Assembly (NCBI GenBank): GCA_021397835.1
Contig: JAJFZO010000889.1
Span: forward strand, 4,774,001 to 4,838,000
From: Moringa oleifera
Taxonomy: Eukaryota; Streptophyta; Magnoliopsida; Brassicales; Moringaceae
Direction of reading: 5' to 3'
Length of the DNA: 64,000 bases
The notes under the pieces were generated by a model. That model did not search any database and was not told the origin of the DNA. It was given only the letters and a program-made list of their open reading frames with translations. A program made the position numbers and the translations under genes. Shown here piece by piece: positions 1 through 15,000 of the stretch (position 1 is the first letter of the stretch; each line of letters starts with the position of its first letter).

Positions 1-41
1 TGTTTGATTTGCTTGAAGAACTGTTAGTTGACCGTACATAC

Positions 42-3000
42 CAACACTTAAAGATGTCAATGCCCTTTTTAATCCTCCAGACAATCTTACAGCATCAAAA
101 GTTGCCATGGAATCATCAACTGTATCACCTGGCTTCAGTATCACGGAGGCAAACTCATTTTGATGTTGTTGAGGTCGTTGAAAACGTAGCTCCATGGAGA
201 ATTCAGTTTCATTATGTACAGTTGTTAAAGGAGAAACTACAATCGACAAACCATCCTACAAATAACCACAAGACTCAGGGGAAAACTTAGAAGAAAATGA
301 ATATTGCAATAATGATGGAAATCCAATACAAGCACTAATTTGAGAAATACCTCAAATTTCCTCATAATATCAACCACAAGAAATGGCCCAGGATAACTTC
401 TTGAATCTGTTGAAAAGATAAATATTTGGGGCAAGGTACTGAGTAAGGTAATCCATTAAGATGTTTCACAAGATCAATGGATCCCCTGTGGCAACTAGGA
501 GACTGACATAAAAATGCAGCTGATTGATTCAAAAAAGTTCTGAATAGAAAGTTTGTTCAATATATTTATTTCATATTCTTTTAGAAAGTCCCTAATATAA
601 TTCCGATTGCTTCAATTTCAAAAGTTACCTCAACTAGAAAAGTAAACAAAGCAGTTATGAAAAAATTATCAGTTATGAGTTTTGCTAACAAGACACATGA
701 AAATTTTGCTAGTTTAAGATCTTTTGGTAATTCAAGTAGTTTAACTAAATTAGGAAATTAGAAGAAAGAGTAAGGTTCAATCTTGAATGGGACTAATGCA
801 TCAAATATAGTCAAAAATACCAACTACCAGGGTGCATACTATGCTCAAATTCTGTAACAAACTACTGCTCCTCAGGCTTATAGGGAAAGACAGAAAGACA
901 AAGATAGCAACTAAGCTATTTAATGATGTTGTATTAACATGCTAGCCACTCAGTGTACCTTGGGCTGACACTATCTGGGTTCTCCAAGCAAGTACTCGAG
1001 CTTCTAAAAGAGAAAGATTAATTGAAGAAGTAGTAAGAGATCCATCAAGACAAAGTTGAATTGAAATAACTGGAACGAATTCTGGCGCTTGATTTGCAAA
1101 AGCTGAGTGCCTTACAAACACATAATGTTTAAAAATCAGCAATCTAATAATTACTGATCTCAAAAATACATAAACAACAGCACTCATCATGGGTCCATAT
1201 CCAAAAGATCCTTCATGGCTAAAAAATTGGCAAATTAGAAATCTCTAATAATTGAGTAATGTTATGATACATCAACTAGGTACAGTTTTGATAGGTTAAA
1301 TCTCAACTATTATTGACACATAATTTAATCTTAAAAGTGCTTCCATATGTCCATTAAAATGCAAAGGAGCGGATATGCATGCAGCACATGCAAAATAGAA
1401 TCTGTCTAATGCAGTTCACATAATAAGTGATATTGGCCTTTAGTGTCACTGACCAATAAGATCTCATGAGCTGATACACACACATGTGAGACAAACAAAT
1501 CTAAAGTATGTATTGACATGTACTAGATTTGAAAATGTCCTTGTTAACTACTAATAAATTAGCATGTGCATATGCAACACAAGTACAAAACTTGAATATG
1601 GATTGGGACCATACAATTTATTTCCAATCTGTTATAAGTTCTAAATGTGTTATGAGCATTCAAGAATGCAGCACTAGCATAACTTAACATTTCTCATTTA
1701 GTCATTTTCCTATAGACATGAAATTCTTGAAAGGAGTAATCCTTCCATATATTGTTGACCAACAAGATCGTGCAGGCTGATGAGTGCATCCCAAACATAT
1801 AAGCAACAAAATGCTTTTCTATGTTATTGCAAGGCTAAGCACCCTTGCTACTAAAGGTAAGGCTAGCTTTCTTGGCATGCTTTTGCACATTAATAGAATA
1901 ATACATAAGTAAATAGGCTCTCCTTGAGTTTCCAATATGGGGCATCTATATATACACAAAGAATAGTATGACCGTTCAGAGGAAAATGCCCAATAGAATT
2001 ATCAGCTGATACTTACCGGAAATATTTAATGGTCTTAGTTTGTTACAGAAATATTCTATAGATAAAGGATAGCATTGTCCTTTGGCGCTATCAACTAAGG
2101 TTTTTGGGCAATGTAGTCCATCTTATTCTGCTCCCACAATGCATTTTGCTCAAAAATGGTATGATAAAATAAAAACATGAGAAAATAGGGCACATTATGG
2201 TGAATAGATGTTTTCTGTGTAAGATGGAGGAGGAATCAGTGTCTCACATTTGCTATGGTGTAGTGGACTCAGAATATCATGGAGAGTGTCACAATAGTGT
2301 CAGGGAAACAGTGGATGGTTTCTAAATCTGTAGTTGGAGGCTTGGATGGGGCTTTCTATGTCCAAGTTCGATGGGATGGAGAGTTCTTTGGTGTTCATAA
2401 AGGATACATGAGGATTGGTACTGAATTATTGGGTTATTGAGAAATATTATGTAAATAAGGTTGAGCTTGCAGAGTTTAAGGAACTCTTATTTTCTAACTA
2501 GTTAACTATACTTGTATAAGGGAGGCACTCCCTTAATGCTACTATGTATAATATCTAACTTCATTTCTGATATTTAAAAAAAAAAGGGGATAACTAGAAA
2601 CATGTGCAAGATTTCCTAGAGTAGAAAGATCACATTTCCTTCTTTCCCTATCTTATCCTGACTATGAAAGAAGGCTAATTGAAGAGGGTGTATAAAATGT
2701 CTCCCACATGAAAAGTGGAATAGGATACTTGCCACAAAGATCTTCTTCAGCCAACTATATATAAACAAAGAGCAACAGTTCTTTTAAGACTTTATTATTT
2801 TATATCATGCAATCTGTTAAAGGACAAGAGGCGGGGACAGGGGGGCGGGGTCAGGGTGGGGTGGGGGGGAGAGAGGATGAAAAAGGAAAAAAATAGAAAC
2901 CAAGCCTTCATCTGAAACCAATAGGGTATTTTTTCCCCCCTTTTTGAGAAGTTAATTATGATATATGCAGCACTAAGGGGTGCTCCCATGTACAAGTATC

Positions 3001-6000
3001 GTAAACTATTTACAAAGCAGAAGTTCCATAAACTTCACAGGTTTTACCTTATTTACACAATAATTTCTAATAGCCCAATAATGTAGCATCAACCCCCATC
3101 TATTGTTTATGTACTTCAACGAGGTGCTTTTACCCTCTCAAAAGCTATCTTATTCCTCTCCCCCATACCATCCAAAAATTAGGAGTCCTCTTAACTTTAA
3201 AAATAGAAAGCCCTTGACACCAACAATACACTTGCCAAAATAGTTCGAGTCCAACCATACCATAATAGAATATGGCACACTAACTCCTCCTCCCCCTTGA
3301 ACAGAAAACATCTATTCACCCAGACCTGTCCTCTTTTCCTTAGGTTATCGATGATTAACGGCTTTCCCCACACTGCCTCCCAAGTAAAGAATGCCACTTT
3401 GTGAGGAACTTTCACTTCCAAATCAGTTTCCATGGAAATGATAGCCTCCCATTGTGACCAAGCTCTTCAGTGACCTTGAAAACAGATTTCAAAGTAAACG
3501 TTTGGGACCCATTTCCTTTCCAAATAACCACATCTTTGATTTCTACATTAAACTTACAACTGTATATTCTCTCATAAAACTGCCCAAAGATCTCCGCCTC
3601 CCAATCATGTGCTAACCTTCTGAAGTCCACCTCCCAAGTGACCTCTCTCCCTCCCCATCTTATATGATCTCCCACACCCTCGTATTTCTGGCCAAGCTAT
3701 ATGGTCCCAAAAAATCAGCAGCAAAAGATATGTTGCTACACCAAATGCCATGCCAAAACCTGCAGGTCCGTCCTCAACCCACCTTAAACCCCACCCTACG
3801 GTACAAACTCCAACCAACCATTTTGAATGGCTTTCCAAGCCCCCATTTTATAACGTTCCCGCCCTTCCAACGAGGCCCATCGACCCGCTATCTAGCCACC
3901 ACCACCTTTCTCCAAAGGCTTTCTCTTTCCACGATAAATCTCCACAACTATTTACCTAACAATGCGCATTAAAATACCAAAGAGGCTTAATACCGAAGCC
4001 CCTTTCATCCATTGGCTTCTAACTTGTTTCCAGCCCACGAAATGGTATTTAAAATTGTCACTCAAGCTGCACCAAAGGAATTTTCGTTGTAGTTGCCCTA
4101 ATCTAACTACAACATCTCTCGGGATAGTGAATAAAGACACGAAGTAAACTAACAATTTTGATAACATGCTCTTGATAAGAGCCAACCTGCCCTTTTTTGA
4201 TAGATACCTCCTCTCCCACCATGCAAGTTTCTTCTCAAACCATTCAACTATCGAATTCCATATACTCTTGTCTTTATGTTTAGCTCCCAAAGGAATCTGA
4301 GGTACTTGAGGGGAAGTGCCCCTAGTTTACACCCCATTATACTTACAAGATTTTCACTGTCCACCCTCTCTCTAATGGTATGAGTTCATTCTTCCCTAAG
4401 TTCATCCTTAATCTTGAACTACCTCAAAACCAAGCAAAACACACCTAAGTTAATCGGTTGTGTCTCGTCCACCTCACAAAATATAATGGTATCATTTATA
4501 AAGAACTAGCGTGACACAATTATCTCAAACTCCTTTTATCCCGCACAAAATCCTTAAAGAGAAAATGAGACAATAGGTCCCCTTGTTGAAGACCTCTTGA
4601 TGAATTAAAGAACTTAGTACGTCCCCCATTTACCAAACAGCTTTTGATCCACTTGCACCACCAGTCCCCACACCCTATCCTTTTAAGCATATACAATAGA
4701 AAGTCTCAAGCCACCTTATCATAAGCCTTTTCCATATCTAGTTTTGCATATCACCCCTGTCTTGCTTTTCCTCATTTGATGATCTATTACCTCATTAGCA
4801 ATCAAACATGCATCTAGGATCTGTCTACTTTTTATAAATGCATTTTGTGTTGGACTCACTAATTTGTCCATCACGCTTTTCAACCTCCTAGCACTTTGGT
4901 TGTCAGTTTGTAAATACAACATACTAAACTTATCGGTTTAAAGTCCTTGATACCACAAGCCTCCTTTTTTCAGGAACAAGAACCAAAAAAAAGTGGCACT
5001 CAACGAACTCACAAACTCACCATACTCATGAAACTGATGAAAACGTTCAAAATATCACCTTTCATGGTACTCCACTAATTTTTTAAGGAAGGCATAGTAA
5101 ATCCATCTGGCCTAGGTGCTTTGTCCTTATCACACTTCATCAAAGCCTGAAAGCCTTCCTCCTCATCAAAAGGTCTCTTAATCCATGTCTATAATTCCTT
5201 ATCAATCATATTGAAGGCCAAACCATCCAATTTCAATCTCCACTGCTTGTTCTCATTGCATAATTATTGATAAAAACCCTTGACATGCTCTTTTAACTCT
5301 ATCAGATCCTCAACTATCAACTCATCCACCTTAATGCCTCAATAAAATTCTGTCTTCCATGATCCGTAACAATCTTGTGAAAAAAATTTTGTACTGTGGT
5401 CCTTTAGCCATAGCGCCTTAAACTTTTGTCTCCATGGCACCTCTTCTATTTGAATCAAAGAATTTAATTCTTTAATCATGTCGCTTAACCTCTTATTTAG
5501 CATTTTCTTAGAACTTTCTCTCCTCTTCAACCTCTCGTCACAACAACTGTTGACTTACCTTAGGGAAAATTTTCTCTTATTAACATGAAACCAAGAACCG
5601 ATCTATTCTGAATAATGTGGGAAAGTCTAAGAAGTTTGATCAAGTGAACTCCCCTCCTTGTAAAGGTAGGTCCACCATTTCAAGTTCCTTAACTATGTCA
5701 CAAAACTCCCACGTCTCCTTAATCCCTCCCCCATTACCAATTTGCTCATGTGTATATTACCAGATTAAAATCCTCCCTACCCATAAAGAATTCCCCCTCT
5801 TCTTGCTATCCTTAAACTCTTTTTATAGTTGTTGATGACTTTCACTAGTACAATGACCATACACACTCGTAAAGGCCCATTCTCTCCCATTATTTTTCTT
5901 CTTAAATAAGCAAGAAATGGATTCCTTCCTCTCCTAATAATCAAGACATGAGCTGATCTTCTTATTCCACATCACTAATATCCCCCTAAAGCTTCCTCTG

Positions 6001-9000
6001 ACAGGTAATACCCTCCATCCCATCTCTTTGCTACCCCACATACTTCTCACTACCCCATCACTCATGTTCTCAATCTTCGTTTCTTACAAACATACTATGT
6101 TAACTCTTCGTCTTCTCAAAAGTGCTTGATCAACACTTGTTTCTCAATATTATTCAACCCCATCACATTTCAAGAGATGATTTTAAACATTATGTATATA
6201 GTCAATCCTCAATGTCCTATCTCTTCCATCAATCCTCCCACTCTTCTCATAATTAACTACAAAAGCTAAGCTATTCAAATCTCTCGCTATGTCACCATAT
6301 CCATTTTTGGCCACTACTCCCTACTGCAATTGGGCACTTCCCCATCAAATAAGCTTTGTTCTATTTCTCTGACTAATGCAAAGACCCTATCCTCATAACT
6401 TGCAAAAGATATCCCCGATGCTTTACTCATTGTACCCATGTGTTGGATCACTCTTTCTTTTATTAATTAGTGTCTCTGTACCTTTGCTACAACTGGTCTC
6501 ACCTAAACTAGTTCTGCCTCGTGCCTTACCTCCTCACTCTTCCTGCCCATTAACAACCCACACCTTCTTTCAACCTTCTATGGTCACCATCCCCTTACTC
6601 CCTAAGCTTTCCAACCTCTACGCCTCACAGACGGCCTCTTCATCCAAGACACAAGTACCCTTGTTGCCTAGGCATACACACACTACATTCCCCTTCAGCC
6701 TCAACTCTCTCAGCCAAGGCTTCCTCTTGTTCTTCCAAAACACTCACACTACATTCCCCTTGAAAGAACTACACTAGGTTGCCTTCAACATCTCACATTT
6801 TCATAACCTTACTTTTCCTTTATCCATCCCTCCCTTTCACCTCTCATACTTCAGAGTACAATCCAACCTTGGTCTTTGTATGCCATTGAACCCTTATACG
6901 GGATTGACCACTATCAAATTATCACCCTATACCAATTGTCCCTCACCCATTAATGTCGTCCCCATTGTCTCCCCCTCAAATTCTTGACAGCAGCCACCTT
7001 AGGCAGCTAAGTATTACCATACACACTAGGTCCCACCAATGACTCATCTAGACCAATCCCAATTAAATATGTCCATGTCACAAAAACTTTTCGATCATTT
7101 TGGTACGATTCTGCACCTCTTCAGTGATCAGTAATTGCCCACCATTGCCCTCTCCCCTCCCCGGATTGGCATGGACCCACGTCTTTCTCATGGACTCTAA
7201 GAATACCTCCTTGTTGAACATTTGCTACTGTTTCCCTAAGCTTGCCAGTGGCCGAGAAAGGTGATTGACTATCACCACAGTGCAATTTTGCATAGAATCA
7301 ACAATCGGATCCCTCTAACTCGAAATCACCAATCTAGATTCCCCCGACTAAGCACAATTGGTTTATGACCTGTGGGAAGCTATATTCCCACTTGGGGACC
7401 ATTTTTCTTCCCTCAAGCTCGCAGCCCATGCTTCAACCCTTTGCATTTAAGCCTTCCACTCAAGTCAAAAACCTACAATGTAGCCCTATGTGTACAACCC
7501 AACCCGCCATCACCCACTTTCTTCCTCTTTCGACTCCTTACATGTGGCTCGATCCCTACTCGACCTTGCCTCATCACTTCTGATCTACTTATTTGAGTCA
7601 ATTCCCAGTGGTTCTCTCTCCTGTTGTTTTCAAATCACATCAAATCCCACCAATACCTTGACATCAAATGCTTAAACTAATACCCACAGCTTGCACACTG
7701 CAAGGTCACCACCGCCACTCGCCCTTGTGTTTGTCCTCTTATGGACCCCCATTCCCAATCTAGACACTCCCCTTTTCCTTGAATTGTACTGTCTCTTTAT
7801 TTCCAGCCTTTTGTAATCCATTCAAGATCTTCCACCACCCGAAGCCATCTCCCCCATCTAAAATTAGGACAGATTAGGATCGTTCCCCTTTTACCTATAA
7901 AAGCCTCAAGAAACGCCTAGATGATTCAATCCGATCATTGGAAACAATAACTGATCCTCCCCCTCCGCTTTCTCCCCCGAGGCGATTCCTCTTTTCTCAA
8001 AAAAGGAATTGCACCATCGAAACCCTCTACCATTCCATCTCCTTAATGCTCAAGAAAATCAATGATTGCCCTTTAGCCCCGCACTCAATAACTCTCAAGG
8101 ATCGCAGCCGATACCCCTCAATCCTCAACTCAATCTCCATTCTCTCACCTTAGATTATTTGGATCCTCAGTGAATCCATTGATCACCCCTCCTCTATTTC
8201 TTTAGGGTTAATTGTGCAAATGCTATACCTGCAACTTTAGCAAATAAGAACCACATCTTCTATGAGACTTCCATAGATTTTTCTTTTTACCTACAACCTT
8301 TAATTTTAGGTCTACCTTCCTCAGATCATCTAGTTAGACCAAACGCATATTATTGCATTATGAAATCCAAGTGCATGTCTTCACAAGTAGGAAGAAAACA
8401 ACTACTAAAACCTTAAATCACATTTCTCTTGTAATTTCTTTCCGTATTAATAAAATTTCATTTCCAAAGAACCTCAAATACACTTCATTGGAAGTACCCT
8501 GGCAAACAAGGATACAGTACATTAAGACATCAGTTGCAGTCAAATAATCATGTGCACCCACTAACCATTTGAAACATATTTCATAGCAATAGTATACAGG
8601 AAAAAATTGTTCAGAGCAAAATACTATTCAAAGAGAAAACAGGAGAATTAACAAGGACCACATATGCAACACAGGATTGGTTGTTCCCACGCAATTTAAT
8701 GAAAAATCGAAGTGAAGCTTTGCTAACCATTCCACTGTCTACTGGGGAATGCTCGGAACTTTTTTCTCGAGTGAGAAGAAGTTCCAGCCAATATGCTTGC
8801 ACTGGAAGCATACTAATCAAGGTAAGGATCTTATCTTGCAGCAGGAAACTGGCACCATCACAAATCATGGAACTTGCATGACACATTTAGGTCCAAAATG
8901 AGAATTCTATCCCTGACCCACATCTAACAGCAGATAGCATAATCTAATTATAACTGCATGTAGAAGTACATGCAACGTCACGTATTTGTATACGTACTGA

Positions 9001-12000
9001 GTATCATTTACTTATCTGGAAGAGTTACCTTAAAAATATAGATGCACATTGTTGTCTCTCAATTGTCACATGTTGCTTGTTACTGAAATGACAAACAAGC
9101 TGCAAGCCTGACTTGTTCTCCACCTGCAATAGGGGATATTGTCATGTTACACAAATGAATGCATTATAAGGCCATAAGGTAAAAATGATCATGTTCACAT
9201 AGAAGATAACCTTGCAGCAGTTGGCCAGAACTGTAGAGCTTCTCACTGAAAAAGGACCAGCAAAACCTAATTTCCCAATTGCAAAGAGAAGTATGTCCAG
9301 CGAGAGCTCCGTTAGAGAGATCTCCAACTGCAAACACACCACAAAACCAACTGTAAAAGAGGTAGGAAAAAGATTTCCTAAAATGAAAAAAGGGTCAAAA
9401 TTCTGACCTTCCCAGTCCTGCAGTACATATGAACAGGCATCCTATGCAAAATAGATGAATCCTGAGTTTGGAAAGTGGAACGGTAAAATGTATAGACTTC
9501 AACTGGGTGAACAAATTCTGTCCTGTAGTTAGATAAGCAAAAGTTAAGGAGAACTTGTCTAAATGGGGAATTAATAACAAAGGAGAATGGAACTAATAAG
9601 AAAATAAACAAATAGTACCACTCTATTCTAAATAAGCTCTCACCATAAATTTCTCTGCGCATCAAAATAGTTCAATGAAGCCCTTAATGTACTTATGACC
9701 CTTGCTTTGGTAGATAGAATTTGTACGGTCAGCTGGGTGTTACTGATAGCACCACGAAGGAGAGGAAATCTGTCCTTCATGTCTAAAAGTTCATCAACAA
9801 TGGTTACAGCAACTTCATCAATTGAAATATCAATACACGGGAGATCTCCAATCTGCACGGAAGTTCCCCCTTCATCTGTATGGGCTTCAGGATGCACATT
9901 AGTTGCAGATGGGACCAAAGAATACCTAGTGCATGTTACAACATCATGCACAATGGAAAGGTCATGGAACACCTTTAACTTGAATGGATTTCCTGGCCTT
10001 CTTACAAACTCTGGGACCCCATCAATAAAAGCAATGCCACAGTCACTCTTTTTGTTTACAAGGTGAAATGAATGTCTAACCAATTCACTGTAAGTATCCC
10101 AGCCAGCGTCACCCCCAGAACTCTCAGGTTCACAAGAAAGTGTTCTCCAAAGTGTCGATGCACTACCATAAGTGCCAGAGATGTCAACAAAACCTGATCC
10201 TGGACAATAATTCAATCTCAATGGCTTTCCCACATTGTTCTTTGCATACAATGATATCAAGGAGAACCACAAAACCGAAGACTTCCAACTCCTCTGTTTG
10301 TGGTAATTGACCTACGTATAAGTTTCAGCAGATTATTATAAAGTTTTAAAATCTTGGCTACATTTCAAAGACGTAAATCAACATATCCAAACAGAGAGGG
10401 GCTTTAAACAAGTTGTTGAACTGTAACCATGTAAATGTTACAACTGTAATTCCAGCAAAGCACATCTCAGAGAAGGGAAAGAAAACAAAAAATAGAAATG
10501 TAGAGGAGTAGAAGAAGAAAACCAACTCCATAATTAATGTGAGAAATTGGAGGAATATAAAATATACTCCAAATATCTTAAAGAAAGGCACGTAACATCA
10601 CCAAGGGAAGTCTGAGATGCAGCAGATCAACGTATTAAAGAGAAGGAAATGACAAAAAACAGGATTCTAAAATCTTATACAATCAATTAAAGTCACAAAA
10701 TATTTCATCCTACAGTCTAGTCCCGAAGTTATCAAATGCAATACACCCACACCAAATGGTCCCATCGGCTAAAATAGGTGGCTTGATATAAGGCCCAAGT
10801 GCACAGTTCCAAACTTTGATGTTCTAGAGTAAACCCCTGTACCACAGAGTCAGAAAGTCTCTTTTCCTTCTTCTTTAATGAACAAGTAAGGGTGCAAACC
10901 AATTCTACAACTAAAGTGGTACTTGCAGAAGGACATAGAAGTTCAAAAAGTAAGTCAGACATACCAATTCAAGATTAGTAATTGAAAGCACAAAGAAAAT
11001 AGACAACCCACAAACATAACTAAAGCAAGCATTTTGTAACATGGAGACCTAATAAACAGCATTTTGATAAAAGACAACCTTGGTGTTCAAATAGTGGAGG
11101 GACACTGCATTGACTGGCACAAAGTTATATAACAGGTATTTTCTTTATACTTCAGTTAAAAGGCAGCTACAATTTTACATCCACATGCATAAAGTATTAA
11201 ATTAAAACATAAGCATACATTATCACAGGGAAGGGTGGAATATTATCTGATACTAGAAATACCTCATTTTAAGGCTTACACATACATTGATAAAGACTAA
11301 CAAGGATTCCATACCCTGAAAAGTGCTCTTTCACCCACAAGAGAATAATGAAGGGCACCAGCTAGAGTATAAGTATATTCTCCACCTTCAACTGTGAAGT
11401 ACAAATGTTGGTGTACATCTTGAATTGCAACAATTGCTCCTATATATGTAGGTGTCATTTAGTGGAAGTACCCAAAAGTTTGGAAACAAGAAATCTACAA
11501 ATCAAGAGGCCAAATTACCATTGGGAACCATGGCCTCAAAACTTTTGCCAGTTTCATGGCTGTTCGACCAGTTCTGTTGCACTGACTGAATAGTCGTCTC
11601 TGTGCTAGATAACCGAGAGAAGGATGAAACCATGGACAAGATCATCTGATGTATCAAAGCAGGTCAAGCCCCAAGACATTGGAATTGCAGTTATAAGTAA
11701 AAATAAAAGCATGGATTTTTTTTTATCAGACTAAAAGTATGGATATGAGTGAAGGTTTTAAATAAAGCATCCGCAGCATTAAATATGCAGCATGGAATAT
11801 GGCATTCAAAAAGTTAAAAGAAACAGGAATAGCCATAGCACCTCTCACCTGCAATTCAGACAGAGAAACTGTTACGTCGAAACCTGAAACAGAACCACTA
11901 CCAACCCAAGCCTGTTTTGAGCGCACTGGATGATGTCCGAGCTTCTTAGCAGATACAAAAGCACCTAAATGTTTCAAGATATAGTTCTGATGACTTAAGA

Positions 12001-15000
12001 GAAACAGCTTAGATACACGATTATCAACCGTAGATTTCTTCCGGGAAACAACGTCGCTTGAGCAACTTGCATCATCAATTGAGCCAGTTTCATTCCCGTG
12101 GCGAAATGCTACAGATAAATCTCCAGATACAGAATGAGAAGATGATTCTTTTGATGTGAGAGAAGAAAAATGAGGAACTTTGAGTTCAGTTTCTACATTC
12201 TCTTGAAGGATTCGAGAAAGTATTGATAAGCGAGAGACCTTAAATAAAAATTTCCTTTGCATGTTCTCCAATTCGAGGTCCAAATGAATATCTATTTCAA
12301 GAACAAGCTCCCAAAGACCACCTGCATAAATCAAGTAATCATTTAAATGGATACTGCACAAACATAACATCGAAAACAAAAAAAAAATAAATCCGTTGAC
12401 TGTACCAATGGACTGAATGTACCAGATTCATCTCCAACCACAAACACAAGAGAAGACTCTGACACATCTACAGAAAAGGCTTCTGGAAGTTCCCATTTGA
12501 CTTCCCGAGATTGAGAATTTGTCTCCTGAGCGTACTCAGCGATAATATTATTATCCAAGCCAGTCATACCAATTTCGCGTTCAGCCTTCTCAATATGTTT
12601 AGTGGATGATTGTACAAGAGAGGACAGAGTCGTAACGTAATTGAAGTATGAAGAAAAGCACTGAATTGACATCACCAAAGCTATTGGTTCAAGGAGAAGG
12701 AGACCACCCTGCCAGCAGCATCATTAGTTAGTCCATTTGGAAAACTAATGATTTCAATGTGCAGATGTCAACATTCATATCAAGACACTTCTACGTTGGC
12801 ATGGGAACAGTACACTATGGACAAAAATTAGCTCAAATAAATGTGAAGCATGGAAACAAAAGATATTTGCAGCAAATCATTAATCTCTACAATCACACAT
12901 AATTTGCACCTGCATTCCCCAAGAGAGAGTCTGAAATTCTCCTCCAATAGAAAGTGATGTGAGAAGCTTCACAAACTGGTGCGATTCACTCAGAACTTTC
13001 TTCATAGAGCACCTCACTATGAATACCTCACTTAATGTTAAATTCATAAGTAGCCAATGACCTTGGGACAATTTTAGCAGATTTGAAGCAAATTCCAATT
13101 TCTGAAGAAAATGATGAGATTGAACATTTGAAATCTCAGTTTCATTTGTTGTAGGTGAATTTTCCACTGTGTATGATGTATTACCCGCCAAGATTGAACC
13201 AGCAGATGGATAAGTTACTCTCCCTGAAGATAATTCATCCCCAGGGTGACCAAACCATGAAGTAACTGTGCATTTAGAAAGAGATACTTCGTACAAATGA
13301 TTATGTGACTGAAGCAGTAAAATTCTTAATATAGAGTCATCAAAACATTTTGGTATAGGATCCTCATATCTGAAAATTATAGCCTGAATTCTAGCCAAAT
13401 CAAGGAGAATATCCAATTTACTTTCTTCATAAGATATAGCAATGCATGTTTGAAGAACAGAACACCAAATTCCACAATCAGGAAATTCATAACCAGCCAA
13501 CTGTTTGTTACTCACAGCATCAAAAGATTTCATTAAGCTTTCCACCTTGTTGTTTGCCCTACAACTATGAAGAACCACATCAACTGACTTCAGCTTAAAG
13601 TTGGCATTAACTGAAAAAAGAGTTCTACTGCAAATCAAGGAAGTTCCTTCCCCAGAACTCTCCTTATTCTCGTGTTCCACAGTGACCACGTCAGACCTCA
13701 TGAATTCTTGACTCAGTGGATAACCAACAGAATCAAAGCTATCAAAAGCATGTAATAATGCAGAAAATGAACCTAGAACCTGCAAAAAATAACATATTTT
13801 AGCAGCAAATTTGATGATATCAAGAAGGCATGTAAGAAGATCACTTAGAACACTTTCAAAATATTTACATTTAAAAAGATGATTTTTACTAAAAAAATCT
13901 ACTTTTGATTGATTGGACGAGAGAAAACCTAGGAAGCCACTTACTCATGACCAGTTTTTCATGTAATAGCACACACTTGAGAAAGAACTAAATATTGACT
14001 TCTGTAGGTTCACATTGTCAAACCAAACAGTTATAGCCATCAAGGTGATTGCTAATATTTGTTAAAACCTACCTTTTTTGTTTATACGATTGTTGAGAGT
14101 CACTTGAGGACAAACTGAAAAAAGGCCTCACTATGAAACAGTTTGGGTTATGCACTCCTTGTAGCCATTCAGTTTCGGTTAGTAAGCATTATTTACTAAG
14201 AATTAATCAAGTGTTATCTCACTGCTTCCACATTATTTTCAGCTGTCCTGAAGCCCTTGCTACACCTTCAATTTAAACCAAATTACTCCTAACAGTAGAA
14301 GATGAAAAAAGAGCAAGAAAGGCGAAAGGTAAAAAAAATGGTTTTGGTGGGGGGGGGGGGCGGGGGAGGCGGGGGTACGGGCAGTTCAAAATTGGCAAAT
14401 ACTTAACAGCGAACATGGCTCGAGCCAGAGCCAAAAGGTGATAACTCATAGTAAATCTGAGACTTGTAGCGGCTTCACTGATTAAGTTCATAAAAATGCT
14501 ATCTACATATTGGATCAAAATCAACCTTTTCCGTTTAGACAATGGAATAGATTCATTTAGAAGAGGCAACCTGGTCACACTTTTGCGATTCACTTGCTGC
14601 ACGATTGAACTTACTCAAGATGCAGGCAAGAAGACAGAATCCAAGTAGTCCCCATAGAACCAATGCCCAACCCAAAAATATTTCAGCAACCACTAAATCT
14701 TCGAAACTGCCAAGATATAATTTTGAGGGGCATAATGGAGCTTATAGAAAATAGAAAGCCAAGCTGTACTTTCTAATGACACTTGCACAGATGTAGGCCA
14801 TCAAAACTATTTTATCATATGGCGAAATGACAATGCACATGCTCAAGGTGCACTGAATGACATGCACAATAACACAGGCCATCAAAACCAATCTTATCAT
14901 TGTGGAGAAGTGCAAATGCAGACATCTACATGTGCTGGAGCAGACAAGACAAGCTGACAACTAAAAGTTTAATGACACAATAAACAAAACAAATAAGAAA

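Noticed and set aside
12361..12405. Continuation of VPS13 exon 6 past 12423
   Set aside because: Reading on to the second donor at 12405 would break the frame with exon 7; the first donor gives the in-frame join.
14273..14602. Minus-strand frame with a poly-proline stretch in VPS13 intron 4
   Set aside because: The proline run is a translation of the poly-G/C tract, not a protein feature.
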